Part shown: in pieces, positions 57,114 through 64,000 of the stretch
Numbering within the stretch: position 1 is the stretch's first letter
How the letters are laid out: each line of letters opens with the position of its first letter
Source: Cytobacillus sp. IB215665
Lineage (GTDB): Bacteria > Bacillota > Bacilli > Bacillales > SM2101
NCBI RefSeq assembly: GCF_033963835.1
Contig: NZ_JAXBME010000002.1
Coordinates: forward strand, 186,001 to 250,000
Direction of reading: 5' to 3'
Length of the DNA stretch: 64,000 nt
Program-made: the position numbers and the translations under genes
The notes under the pieces: generated by a model
The model's input: the letters and a program-made list of their open reading frames with translations, nothing else
Databases searched by the model: none
Told to the model about the DNA's origin: nothing

Positions 57114-58904
57114 ATGAATAATGCTTATTTAGATACATGGGACTTAGAGTCTATTTTTAAAGGTGGAAGTGATTCTGAGGACTTACAAAATTATATTGAA
57201 CAAATTGAAGTAAATATGAAGGAGTTTCAAAATGCCGTACAAACATTTGAATCACCAACTGGTGGGAATGATGTAGAGGGTTTACATAATCTTATTCATC
57301 TCTTTCAATTAGTTGCAAAGAAAATTAGACAGACGGGTGCATTTGTTAGTTGTCTTCAGGCACAAGATACTTCTGATTTGAAAGCTAACATATTACGTGG
57401 GAAAATTACACAATTGAATGCAGCTTTTGCAACGATTACTACACACTTTGATGAACATCTTGTGTCAATAAGTGATGAAGTGTGGGGTCCATTACTAATA
57501 GATCCTTTATTAGCAGAACTGTCATATGTATTAACTGAACGCAGGCAACGTGCAAGTGAAAAGCTACCAATTGAACAAGAAGAGCTTATAAATTCTTTAT
57601 CTGTTGACGGTTATCACTCTTGGGGACAAATGTATAATCTAACTGTTGGTAAGATGAAAATCCCATTTGAAGTGGATGGGAAACTCCAAGATTTATCAAT
57701 AGGTCAAGCTGCTAATCAATTTTCAAGTAAGGATAAAGATACAAGGGACAGTATGTTTGAAAAATGGGAGCAAGCTTGGGGAGAGCAAGCTGATTTTTAT
57801 AGCGAAATATTAAATCATTTAGGAGGTTTTCGCTTACAAGTATACAACAAAAGAGGTTGGGATGATGTCTTAAAAGAACCACTCGACATTAATCGTATGA
57901 GTAAACAAACATTGGATACGATGTGGTCAGTTATCACAGATCATAAGCAACCATTTGTTGACTATTTAAATAGAAAAGCAAAACTGTTAAATGTAGAAAA
58001 ACTAAGCTGGAGTGATTTGGATGCACCTGTTGGTAAAGCTGACTCGACAGTTACTTATCAAGATGGCGCAGAGTTCATCTTAAAACAATTTGGCTTATTT
58101 GGGGAACAAATTACTGATTTCACACAAAAAGCATTTAACAATAGATGGATCGAAGCAGAAGACCGACCAGGAAAACGACCAGGTGGCTTTTGCACAAGTT
58201 TTCCTGATAGTGATGAATCTCGCATTTTTATGACTTTCTCTGGTACACCATCAAATGTATCAACTCTGGCACACGAGCTAGGACATGCTTTCCATCAACA
58301 TGCGATGGGTGATGTACATCCACTAAATCAAAGTTATGCAATGAATGTTGCTGAGACAGCATCAACCTTTGCTGAAATGATTGTGGCAGATGCAGCAGTG
58401 CAGCAGGCAAGCTCAAAGGAAGAAAAGATAGCTTTACTTGAGGATAAAATCCAGCGAAGCGTAGCCTTTTATATGAATATACATGCTAGATTTATGTTTG
58501 AAACTGCGTTTTACGAAGAGCGTAAAAAGGGTATGGTTAGTACAAAACGACTAAATGAACTAATGCTTGATGCACAAAAAGAAGCTTACTGTGACTCATT
58601 AGAGCAATACCATCCGCATTTTTGGGCATCTAAGCTACATTTTTATATTACAGGAGTGCCATTTTATAATTTCCCATATACATTTGGTTATTTATTCTCA
58701 CTTGGAATTTATAAAAAATCTCAAGAAGAAGGCAAAGAATTTGAAGAAAAGTATATCGCTCTTTTACAAGATACAGCAAGGATGACTGTTGAAGAGTTGG
58801 CACATAAACACTTAGGAATTGATTTGACACAAAGAGATTTTTGGGAACAAGCAGTAAAACTCTCTATTGAAGATGTCAAGCAATTTATGGAATTAACTGA
58901 ATAA
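57114..58904 (+). CDS. M3 family oligoendopeptidase (PepF-like)
   Basis: A 596-residue cytoplasmic zinc metallopeptidase that degrades oligopeptides. The catalytic HExxH is in STLAHELGHAFHQHAM, with the third ligand glutamate in NVAETASTFAEMIV; the C-terminal FPYTFGYLFSLGIYKK is typical for PepF/M3. ATG 57114 is 12 bases after GAGGAG; a four-codon ORF (ATG at 57106, stop TGA) overlaps the start and might modulate initiation. A terminator follows at 59005. Confidence 0.92.
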   Translation: MNNAYLDTWDLESIFKGGSDSEDLQNYIEQIEVNMKEFQNAVQTFESPTGGNDVEGLHNLIHLFQLVAKKIRQTGAFVSCLQAQDTSDLKANILRGKITQLNAAFATITTHFDEHLVSISDEVWGPLLIDPLLAELSYVLTERRQRASEKLPIEQEELINSLSVDGYHSWGQMYNLTVGKMKIPFEVDGKLQDLSIGQAANQFSSKDKDTRDSMFEKWEQAWGEQADFYSEILNHLGGFRLQVYNKRGWDDVLKEPLDINRMSKQTLDTMWSVITDHKQPFVDYLNRKAKLLNVEKLSWSDLDAPVGKADSTVTYQDGAEFILKQFGLFGEQITDFTQKAFNNRWIEAEDRPGKRPGGFCTSFPDSDESRIFMTFSGTPSNVSTLAHELGHAFHQHAMGDVHPLNQSYAMNVAETASTFAEMIVADAAVQQASSKEEKIALLEDKIQRSVAFYMNIHARFMFETAFYEERKKGMVSTKRLNELMLDAQKEAYCDSLEQYHPHFWASKLHFYITGVPFYNFPYTFGYLFSLGIYKKSQEEGKEFEEKYIALLQDTARMTVEELAHKHLGIDLTQRDFWEQAVKLSIEDVKQFMELTE

Positions 58905-59004
58905 CAGAGAGATTTAGTCGAACCTGTACGAGTTGAATTTGGGTGTAGAACGAGAGAAACCAATCATTCCTCATCGTAATATAATCACCAAGCGAATTTT
59001 CATC

Positions 59005-59047
59005 AACAAAGAGCTTAAGGAAATCCCTAAGCTCTTTGTTTTTTTCA
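59005..59047 (+). terminator. Terminator after the pepF-like gene
   Basis: AACAAAGAGCTTA pairs with TAAGCTCTTTGTT, then TTTTTC. Confidence 0.88.
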
Positions 59048-59077
59048 TCTAATTACTAAAATGACTTATAAAGGAAC

Positions 59078-59440
59078 CTAAATTTGTTGAATCATCTCTA
59101 CTCTGTTTCCGAACGGGTCTCTAAACTCAAAACGCTCAAAATTTGGAATAGGTACTCCTTCAATTATCTTAATATTATTTTGTTCTAACACATTTCGCCA
59201 GTAGGATATATTCTCTACTTGATAAGCTATATGAGCCTTTGTTGATAAGCGGTCAAACCCATCTTCTGTACCTATATGTACATCTCTATCTCCTACTGTT
59301 ACCCAAAACCCTCCACGTCCTTTTAACGATTCAGGCTTTTCTTTCTCAGGTAAACCGAGAATCCCGCAATAAAAGTTTTTCCCTTCTTCTTCAGACCCAT
59401 TAGGAATAGTTATCTGAGCGTGATGTAAACCAAGGATCAT
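59078..59440 (-). CDS. VOC (glyoxalase/dioxygenase-like) protein
   Basis: A 120-residue single-chain vicinal-oxygen-chelate protein. MILGLHHAQITIPNGSEEEG begins the first beta-alpha module with its metal-ligand histidine; HIAYQVENISYWRNVLE and FRDPFGNRVEMIQ form the second, ending with the usual glutamate. Substrate unknown; the family includes lactoylglutathione lyases and fosfomycin-type enzymes. ATG 59440 follows GGGAG by eight bases. Confidence 0.82.
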   Translation of the reverse strand: MILGLHHAQITIPNGSEEEGKNFYCGILGLPEKEKPESLKGRGGFWVTVGDRDVHIGTEDGFDRLSTKAHIAYQVENISYWRNVLEQNNIKIIEGVPIPNFERFEFRDPFGNRVEMIQQI

Positions 59441-60076
59441 TAAACCCACTCCCAGTATTATTGAAAATTATTTTTTTACAACTATATAATCTTTGAAGTA
59501 GCTAAATTCTCTTTTATTGTATTAATCGAAGTACGATTAGTAAAATATTGATTATTTATGTTCTTTGATAAGTATTACTTATTGTCGTGATTTTCTTTAA
59601 ACCATTCAAAAGCTTTTAATTGTATGCCTTTAACATTTTCTGGTTACTGTGTAAGATTACATTCATTGAGGTGGAGGATATTACTTAAGGCTCTTTTCGT
59701 ATTTTTTTGCTTTTTTACACTTACATTTGAGCAAGTAGCTGATGTGTTGTATATGACACCTATAGTCTATAGAAAAGAAAAAATGTCCCTAGTTGTGCAC
59801 GTGTTAATTCCTAAATAGGAAAACAACAATCAATGTGAAAACAGCCTATTATAAAGAGCAACAATTTAAAGTTTGCAAAAAAAAGCAAAGAGAGAGGATA
59901 TTAGCAAGAAGTCCTGTCCTAGCTAGATTTTATAGGGATGTCAACTGCCAAGAATGTATATGAGCCATTAATCAGATATTCCCTTATTGAGAAATCCTAC
60001 TGTTTACACAGCTTCAAATCCCTACTTTCCAAGAAAGCGTTGTGGTTCAACTAAGGCCTAGGAGTTTGCTCGCTCT
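59441..60076. other. VOC gene - sda intergenic region
   Basis: It contains TIR copy 8 (59689-59846). Segment 59900-60060 has no recognised gene; AGGCCTAGGAG and CCTAGCTAG are short palindromes. Nothing else could be supported. Confidence 0.5.
59689..59846 (+). repeat. Dispersed TIR element, copy 8 (well preserved)
   Basis: GGCTCTTTTCGTATTTTTT at the left, core AGAAAAGAAAAAATGTCCC (degraded), then TGCACGTGTTAATTCCTAAA and the right end AATCAATGTGAAAACAGCC. 158 bp. Confidence 0.72.
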
Positions 60077-60216
60077 TATGAGGGTATTTTTATTTTGTTG
60101 TTCAATGACCTACGATTTATTTCGAGTTTAATTAAATGGATAAATTCATTGCTAAGTTTAAGGTCCATCGCTTTAAAATAGGATTGAATTAAAAGTTCAT
60201 CTGATAATCGTTTCAT
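60077..60216 (-). pseudogene. sda: Sporulation checkpoint inhibitor Sda, apparent frameshift
   Basis: On the minus strand, ATG 60216 starts MKRLSDELLIQSYFKAMDLK then LSNEFIHLIKLE, closely following Sda, which inhibits the KinA sporulation kinase when replication is disturbed. After residue 32 a TAA (60120-60118) ends the frame, but another frame continues INRRSLNNKIKIPS to a TAA at 60079-60077; joined by one base they give exactly 46 residues, the size of B. subtilis Sda. So the gene carries a one-base deletion, or the base is a sequencing error. A GGAGGTG lies at 60242-60236. The neighbour yqeG and the DnaA boxes match B. subtilis. Confidence 0.7.
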
Positions 60217-60265
60217 ATCAGCTGCCAAATTGGCATGTCACCTCCTAAACAAGTAATCTTTTTCA

Positions 60266-60388
60266 GGCTCTTTTTGTAAACTTTAGCCTAGTAAAACAGC
60301 AAGGTGATGCTAATGCGACTTTCATCTTCAATAGATGTTGGTGTGTGTGTTTCTAAAATGAACAACGGCAATCAATGTGAAAACAACC
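60266..60388 (+). repeat. Dispersed TIR element, copy 9
   Basis: GGCTCTTTTTGTAAACTTTAG at the left and GGCAATCAATGTGAAAACAA plus CC at the right; the internal core is missing. It lies between sda and the DnaA boxes. Confidence 0.55.
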
Positions 60389-60545
60389 TTTATTAAATGT
60401 AAGTAGGTATAGTAGTCATCGTTTTTACAAACGCTTAAAGGAAAATAGTTTTGGAGTTCTAAATGATGTGGAGTAAGCATATTATGGTAAGTTGATTAGA
60501 TTATCTTCACTTTAACATGAATATATGTAGAGAACAACCGTTCTG

Positions 60546-60644
60546 TTATCCACAGTTTGAGGTGGACAACCTGTGGGTAAGTTGTTCATAAGTTTCTTTG
60601 GGGGCGTTAAATCAGTATGTATAATGTGTATAAAATTATCCACA
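60546..60644. promoter_or_regulatory. DnaA-box cluster upstream of yqeG
   Basis: Two perfect TTATCCACA boxes (60546-60554 and 60636-60644), plus inverted TGTGGGTAA (60572-60580) and TGTGTATAA (60625-60633) with one mismatch each, and a weaker TGTTCATAA (60583-60591): five boxes in 99 bp. A DnaA-box cluster at sda/yqeG is known in B. subtilis, where it titrates DnaA and links replication to sda expression. Confidence 0.78.
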
Positions 60645-60805
60645 TTTTTTATTGGGAATATTTTGTCGAAAAGTTTTTTGCTAATTTTTGAATAAAACAA
60701 CATTTGACAAAATGTCAATAAAAGATTGTTTTGAAACTAAACACAAAATTAGGTATGATAATAAGGTTATATAGAGACAATCAAATGATTAAGGTGGTAT
60801 CTGAA

Positions 60806-61321
60806 TTGCTTAGACATTTTCTACCTAATGAACACGTGAAAAGTGTATTAGATATTAAAGCGCAACACCTTCAGGAAAAAGGAATTAAAGGTGTGATAAC
60901 GGACCTAGATAACACATTAGTGGAATGGGATCGTCCGAATGCAACACCGAGGTTAATTGAATGGTTTAAAGATATGGAGGAAAGCGGCATTAAAGTTACG
61001 ATCGTTTCAAATAATAATGAAAACAGGGTAAAATCTTTTTCAGACCCTTTGCATATTCCATTCATATTTGAAGCGAGGAAACCTTTAAAACGTGCATTTG
61101 GAAAAGCGCAAAAAAGCATGGATATTTTAAAAGAAGAAACAGTCGTTATTGGAGATCAACTATTAACAGATATATTAGGTGGGAATAGAGGAGGCTATCA
61201 CACGATTCTTGTCGTACCTGTTGCACAAACAGACGGTTTTTTCACTAGAATTAATCGTAAAATTGAAAGACAACTTTTAGCTTGGATGAAGCGAAAAGGC
61301 ATGCTTTATTGGGAGGAATAA
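60806..61321 (+). CDS. yqeG: YqeG-family HAD-IIIA phosphatase
   Basis: A 171-residue HAD hydrolase. Motif I is GVITDLDNTLVEWDRP (aspartate nucleophile), motif II VTIVSNNNENRV, motif III KAFGK-like region ARKPLKRAFGKA, motif IV VVIGDQLLTDILGGNRGGY. Start TTG 60806 lies eight bases after AAGGTGG and gives MLRHFLPNEHVK, matching known YqeG N termini. The substrate is not known. It forms an operon with yqeH (four bases apart), aroE and yqeI, an arrangement linked to ribosome assembly. Confidence 0.88.
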   Translation: MLRHFLPNEHVKSVLDIKAQHLQEKGIKGVITDLDNTLVEWDRPNATPRLIEWFKDMEESGIKVTIVSNNNENRVKSFSDPLHIPFIFEARKPLKRAFGKAQKSMDILKEETVVIGDQLLTDILGGNRGGYHTILVVPVAQTDGFFTRINRKIERQLLAWMKRKGMLYWEE

Positions 61322-61325
61322 ATAA

Positions 61326-62432
61326 GTGGAAAATGAACGGATTAGCTGTATTGGTTGTGGCGTAACCATTCAAACAAATGACCCTGATGGAATTGGTTAT
61401 GCACCAAAGGCTGCACTTAATAAAGGAAATGTTATTTGTAAAAGATGTTTTCGGTTAAAACACTATAATGAAATTCAAGATGTTTCCTTAACAGATGATG
61501 ATTTTCTAAATATACTAAATGGAATTAGTAAAACAGATGGATTAGTTGTGAAAATTGTTGACATCTTTGATTTTAACGGCAGCTGGTTGCCTGGATTACA
61601 CAGGTTTGTGGGCAATAAAAATATTATTCTAGTCGGTAATAAAGTTGATTTATTACCAAAGTCTATAAAACATACTAAGGTGATCAATTGGATGAAGCAA
61701 TCAGCTAAAGAATTAGGCTTGCAGCCGATTGACACGTATTTAATTAGCGCTACAAAAGGTCACGGTGTGCGTGAAGTTGCAGAAATGATTGAACAATATA
61801 GAAATGGAAAAGATGTATATATTGTCGGTTGCACCAATGTAGGTAAGTCCACATTCATTAATCAAGTAATTAAAGAGTTTAGTGGCGATGAGGATGTCAT
61901 AACAACTTCTCAATTTCCGGGAACTACATTAGATATGATAGAAGTACCATTAGATGATGGCTCTTTTCTATACGATACACCTGGAATTATAAATCATCAT
62001 CAAATGGCTCATTTTGTAGATAAGCGAGATTTAAAGATTATTTCGCCTAAAAAAGAAATCAAACCAAAAGTTTATCAGCTTAATGAGGGGCAAACTTTAT
62101 ATTTTGGAGGTCTAGCGCGCTTTGACTTTATAAAAGGAAATAGAACATCATTTGTATGTTATGTTTCCAATGATTTATCAATACACAGAACTAAGCTTGA
62201 AAATGCAGATGATTTATATAAAAAGCATGCTGGGGACCTTTTACAACCACCGCGAAAGGAACATGTTGATGAATTTCCACCACTAATCGCTCATGAATTT
62301 ACGATTAAAGAAAGAAAAATGGAAATAGTATTTTCTGGTTTAGGTTGGATAACAATAGATGAGCCGGGATTAACAATTTGTGCGCATGTACCGAAAGGTG
62401 TAGGTGTATCAATTAGAAAGTCACTAATATAA
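61326..62432 (+). CDS. yqeH: Ribosome-biogenesis GTPase YqeH
   Basis: A 368-residue circularly permuted GTPase required for 30S assembly. An N-terminal treble-clef zinc motif (CIGCGVTIQ and VICKRCFRL, about residues 8-41) precedes the permuted G motifs in the order G4 (NKVDLLPK), G5 (SATKGHG), G1 (VGCTNVGKSTFIN) and G3 (YDTPGI). The C-terminal RNA-binding region follows. GTG start after GGAGG. It overlaps no neighbour; a 327-bp repeat-bearing gap precedes aroE. Confidence 0.95.
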   Translation: MENERISCIGCGVTIQTNDPDGIGYAPKAALNKGNVICKRCFRLKHYNEIQDVSLTDDDFLNILNGISKTDGLVVKIVDIFDFNGSWLPGLHRFVGNKNIILVGNKVDLLPKSIKHTKVINWMKQSAKELGLQPIDTYLISATKGHGVREVAEMIEQYRNGKDVYIVGCTNVGKSTFINQVIKEFSGDEDVITTSQFPGTTLDMIEVPLDDGSFLYDTPGIINHHQMAHFVDKRDLKIISPKKEIKPKVYQLNEGQTLYFGGLARFDFIKGNRTSFVCYVSNDLSIHRTKLENADDLYKKHAGDLLQPPRKEHVDEFPPLIAHEFTIKERKMEIVFSGLGWITIDEPGLTICAHVPKGVGVSIRKSLI

Positions 62433-62623
62433 ACATTGACAATGGCTATAATTCATGTACATTTGCAACATGCATGAAACAGTTTAGACGAAATGAATAA
62501 ATAGCTTTAAGCATTATGTTTTTTTACATGCCATTAGAACAATAATTGAGCTTTTTTGGACCTGTCGGTGCTATGAAGATTAAATGATGCTAATAGACCA
62601 GGTTTTGTTTAAGCTTTATTTTA

Positions 62624-62722
62624 AGCTCTTTTCGTAAACATTGTTGCTAATGTTATTAATGCTACGAACTCTCGTTATCGTGGCAATTTCTTAGGGCGAA
62701 AACAACAAATGCAAAAACAGCC
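62624..62722 (+). repeat. Dispersed TIR element, copy 10 (short)
   Basis: AGCTCTTTTCGTAAACATTG at the left, TCGTTATCGTGGCAATTTC as remnant of the core, and GCGAAAACAACAAATGCAAA plus AACAGCC at the right. It separates yqeH from aroE, which are usually close. Confidence 0.65.
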
Positions 62723-62759
62723 TGCTTTAAAAATAGATTTTTATAGGGGATGAGGAAAA

Positions 62760-63602
62760 GTGACAAAATTATTTGGACTAATTGGTTGTCCAGTTGCTCA
62801 TTCATTGTCACCACAAATGCATAATGATGCTTTTGCTAATTTAGAGATAGATGCAAAGTATCACGCGTTTCATGTTGAACCAGAAAATTTAGAGAATGCA
62901 ATATTAGGGTGTAAAGCTCTACAAATTGCTGGTTTTAATGTTACAATACCACATAAAGTAAGTATCATGAAGTACTTAGATGATATCGATCAACTAGCTG
63001 AACAAATAGGCGCTGTTAATACAGTTGTAAATAATAATGGAAGATTAATTGGATATAATACCGATGGACCAGGCTATGTTCGTGCTTTAGCAAATATGGT
63101 TACATCACAATTAAATAGCAAAAAGATATTAATCATTGGTTCAGGTGGAGCTGCTAGAGGGATTTATTTTTCACTCGCAAAACATGGTGTGCAGAGCATA
63201 GACATTTGCAATCGAACGATGACTACCGCAGTAGAGTTAGTAAAACAATGTCAGTTTGATGTTCATTCTTCGGCGTTGACCTTACATGAAGCGGAAACAC
63301 GGATACCCCATTATGACATTATTATTAATACTACATCTGTAGGTATGAGCCCCAAAACTAATGCTATACCTATAAGTACAAAAAACATTAATAAGAACCA
63401 TTTAGTATCTGACATTATCTATAATCCACTTGAAACAAAATTGTTAACAGAAGCACGAAACAATGGAGCAGTGGTCCAAAATGGTGTAGATATGTTTGTT
63501 TATCAAGGCGCTCTAGCGTTTGAAACGTGGACCAATATGTTTCCAAATACAGCTCGTATGAGAAAGATTGTGTTAAAAAAACTAGGAGGAACAACATGCT
63601 AA
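62760..63602 (+). CDS. aroE: Shikimate dehydrogenase
   Basis: A 280-residue NADPH-dependent enzyme of the aromatic amino acid pathway. The shikimate-binding part has GCPVAHSLSPQMHNDAF and FNVTIPHKVSIM (catalytic lysine), with the aspartate in YNTDGPGY; the Rossmann loop is LIIGSGGAARGIYF. GTG start after GGGGATGAGG. The 3' end overlaps yqeI by seven bases. Confidence 0.95.
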   Translation: MTKLFGLIGCPVAHSLSPQMHNDAFANLEIDAKYHAFHVEPENLENAILGCKALQIAGFNVTIPHKVSIMKYLDDIDQLAEQIGAVNTVVNNNGRLIGYNTDGPGYVRALANMVTSQLNSKKILIIGSGGAARGIYFSLAKHGVQSIDICNRTMTTAVELVKQCQFDVHSSALTLHEAETRIPHYDIIINTTSVGMSPKTNAIPISTKNINKNHLVSDIIYNPLETKLLTEARNNGAVVQNGVDMFVYQGALAFETWTNMFPNTARMRKIVLKKLGGTTC

Positions 63603-63889
63603 CAGGAAAACAAAAAAGATTTTTACGTTCAAAAGCTCATCATTTAACTCCAATTTTTCAAGTAGGCAAAGGTGGAGTGAATGAAAACATGAATAAACAA
63701 ATTGGTGAAGCACTAGAAGCAAGAGAACTATTAAAAATAAGTGTACTGCAAAATTGTGAAGATGATCGCAACGTAGTTGCTGAAGATATCGTGAATGGTA
63801 CAAAGGCTGAATTAGTTCAAATAATAGGTAACACGATCGTTTTATATAAAGAATCAAGAGATAACAAGCAAATTAAACTGCCTTCATAG
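63596..63889 (+). CDS. yqeI: YhbY-type RNA-binding protein YqeI
   Basis: A 97-residue CRS1-YhbY (CRM) domain protein that associates with pre-50S particles. The start MLTGKQKRFLRSKAHHLTPI, the loop QVGKGGVNENM (GxxG motif) and ELLKISVLQNC are characteristic. The ATG at 63596 sits in the last codons of aroE after AGGAGGAAC, so the genes are coupled. Confidence 0.92.
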   Translation: MLTGKQKRFLRSKAHHLTPIFQVGKGGVNENMNKQIGEALEARELLKISVLQNCEDDRNVVAEDIVNGTKAELVQIIGNTIVLYKESRDNKQIKLPS

Positions 63890-63901
63890 GGTTAGTTACG
63901 T

Positions 63902-64000
63902 ATGAAAAAAGTAGGAATTATTGGTGGGACATTTGATCCTCCTCATAATGGACATTTATTAATAGCAAATGAAGTTTTAGATAAGCTACATTTATCAGAG
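63902..64000 (+). CDS. nadD: Nicotinate-nucleotide adenylyltransferase, N-terminal fragment
   Basis: The first 33 codons are present, [20 protein letters not shown] followed by [12 protein letters not shown]. The [11 protein letters not shown] nucleotidyltransferase motif identifies NadD, which adenylates nicotinate mononucleotide in NAD synthesis. It follows yqeI by 12 bases, as in B. subtilis (yqeJ). The gene continues beyond the window. Confidence 0.94.
   Translation, partial: MKKVGIIGGTFDPPHNGHLLIANEVLDKLHLSE

Noticed and set aside
59624-59818. 64-codon frame with a hydrophobic stretch
   Set aside because: Most of it lies in TIR element copy 8, and similar hydrophobic runs would appear from any copy because of its T-rich ends.

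Overview
The window is a low-GC chromosome segment from an endospore-forming member of the Bacillaceae. The evidence is an intact sigK, an RsfA-type regulator, an Sda-like gene, T-box leaders, a 6S RNA next to aspS, and gene order that largely follows Bacillus subtilis. It runs aspS / 6S RNA / tcdA, then rarA-cymR-yrvO-mnmA-yrrB-recD2-yrrD, alaS-ireB-ruvX-yrzB-mltG, the tRNA wobble-uridine genes trmR-trhP1-trhP2, udk-greA-pbpI-yrrS-yrzA, mtnN-mccA-mccB-yrhC, and at the far end sda-yqeG-yqeH-aroE-yqeI-nadD.

Two blocks break this backbone and point to anaerobic growth. The first (about 2.4-7.6 kb) is adhE-pflB, a mixed-acid fermentation pair behind a promoter carrying three palindromes of the Rex/Fnr type; no pflA lies beside it. 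The second (about 36.9-48 kb) is nrfHA, a pentahaem ammonifying nitrite reductase and its tetrahaem quinol dehydrogenase, followed by a full-looking System I (Ccm) cytochrome c maturation cluster: ccmE, ccmF, a ccmH-like gene, two small membrane-protein genes, ccmA, ccmB, ccmC, a ccmD-like gene and a thioredoxin-like ccmG/resA. Bacilli normally mature cytochrome c with System II (ResBC/CcdA), so a Ccm set beside nrfHA is unexpected. CcmE carries a CxxxY haem-binding motif instead of the usual histidine, CcmH retains only one cysteine, and three accessory membrane proteins look specific to this cluster. A perfect TGTGA-N6-TCACA Fnr box lies about 41 bp upstream of a plausible start site ahead of the cluster. 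I regard this nrf-ccm block as the best candidate for an under-described system.

Downstream are an ABC-2 exporter with a PadR regulator sharing a TCAACGTTGA operator, an argS under T-box control with an arginine CGU specifier, and 315 bp of 21-bp tandem repeats between that T-box and argS. Next come small membrane proteins, a decayed DUF4349 lipoprotein gene, sigK, pepF, a VOC protein, an sda homologue with an apparent frameshift, and a DnaA-box cluster ahead of yqeG.

Intergenic space is rich in repeats. A family of roughly 100-160 bp elements with imperfect terminal inverted repeats (GGCTCTTTTCG...CGAAAACAGCC) and an internal GAAAAGATGCCACGAA-like core occurs at least a dozen times, always between genes and in both orientations. 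A second, hairpin-rich 124-bp element is present as three apparently identical tandem copies between trhP1 and trhP2, with decayed relatives elsewhere. Three tiny ORFs, one of the YrzI type, sit between yrhC and nrfHA.
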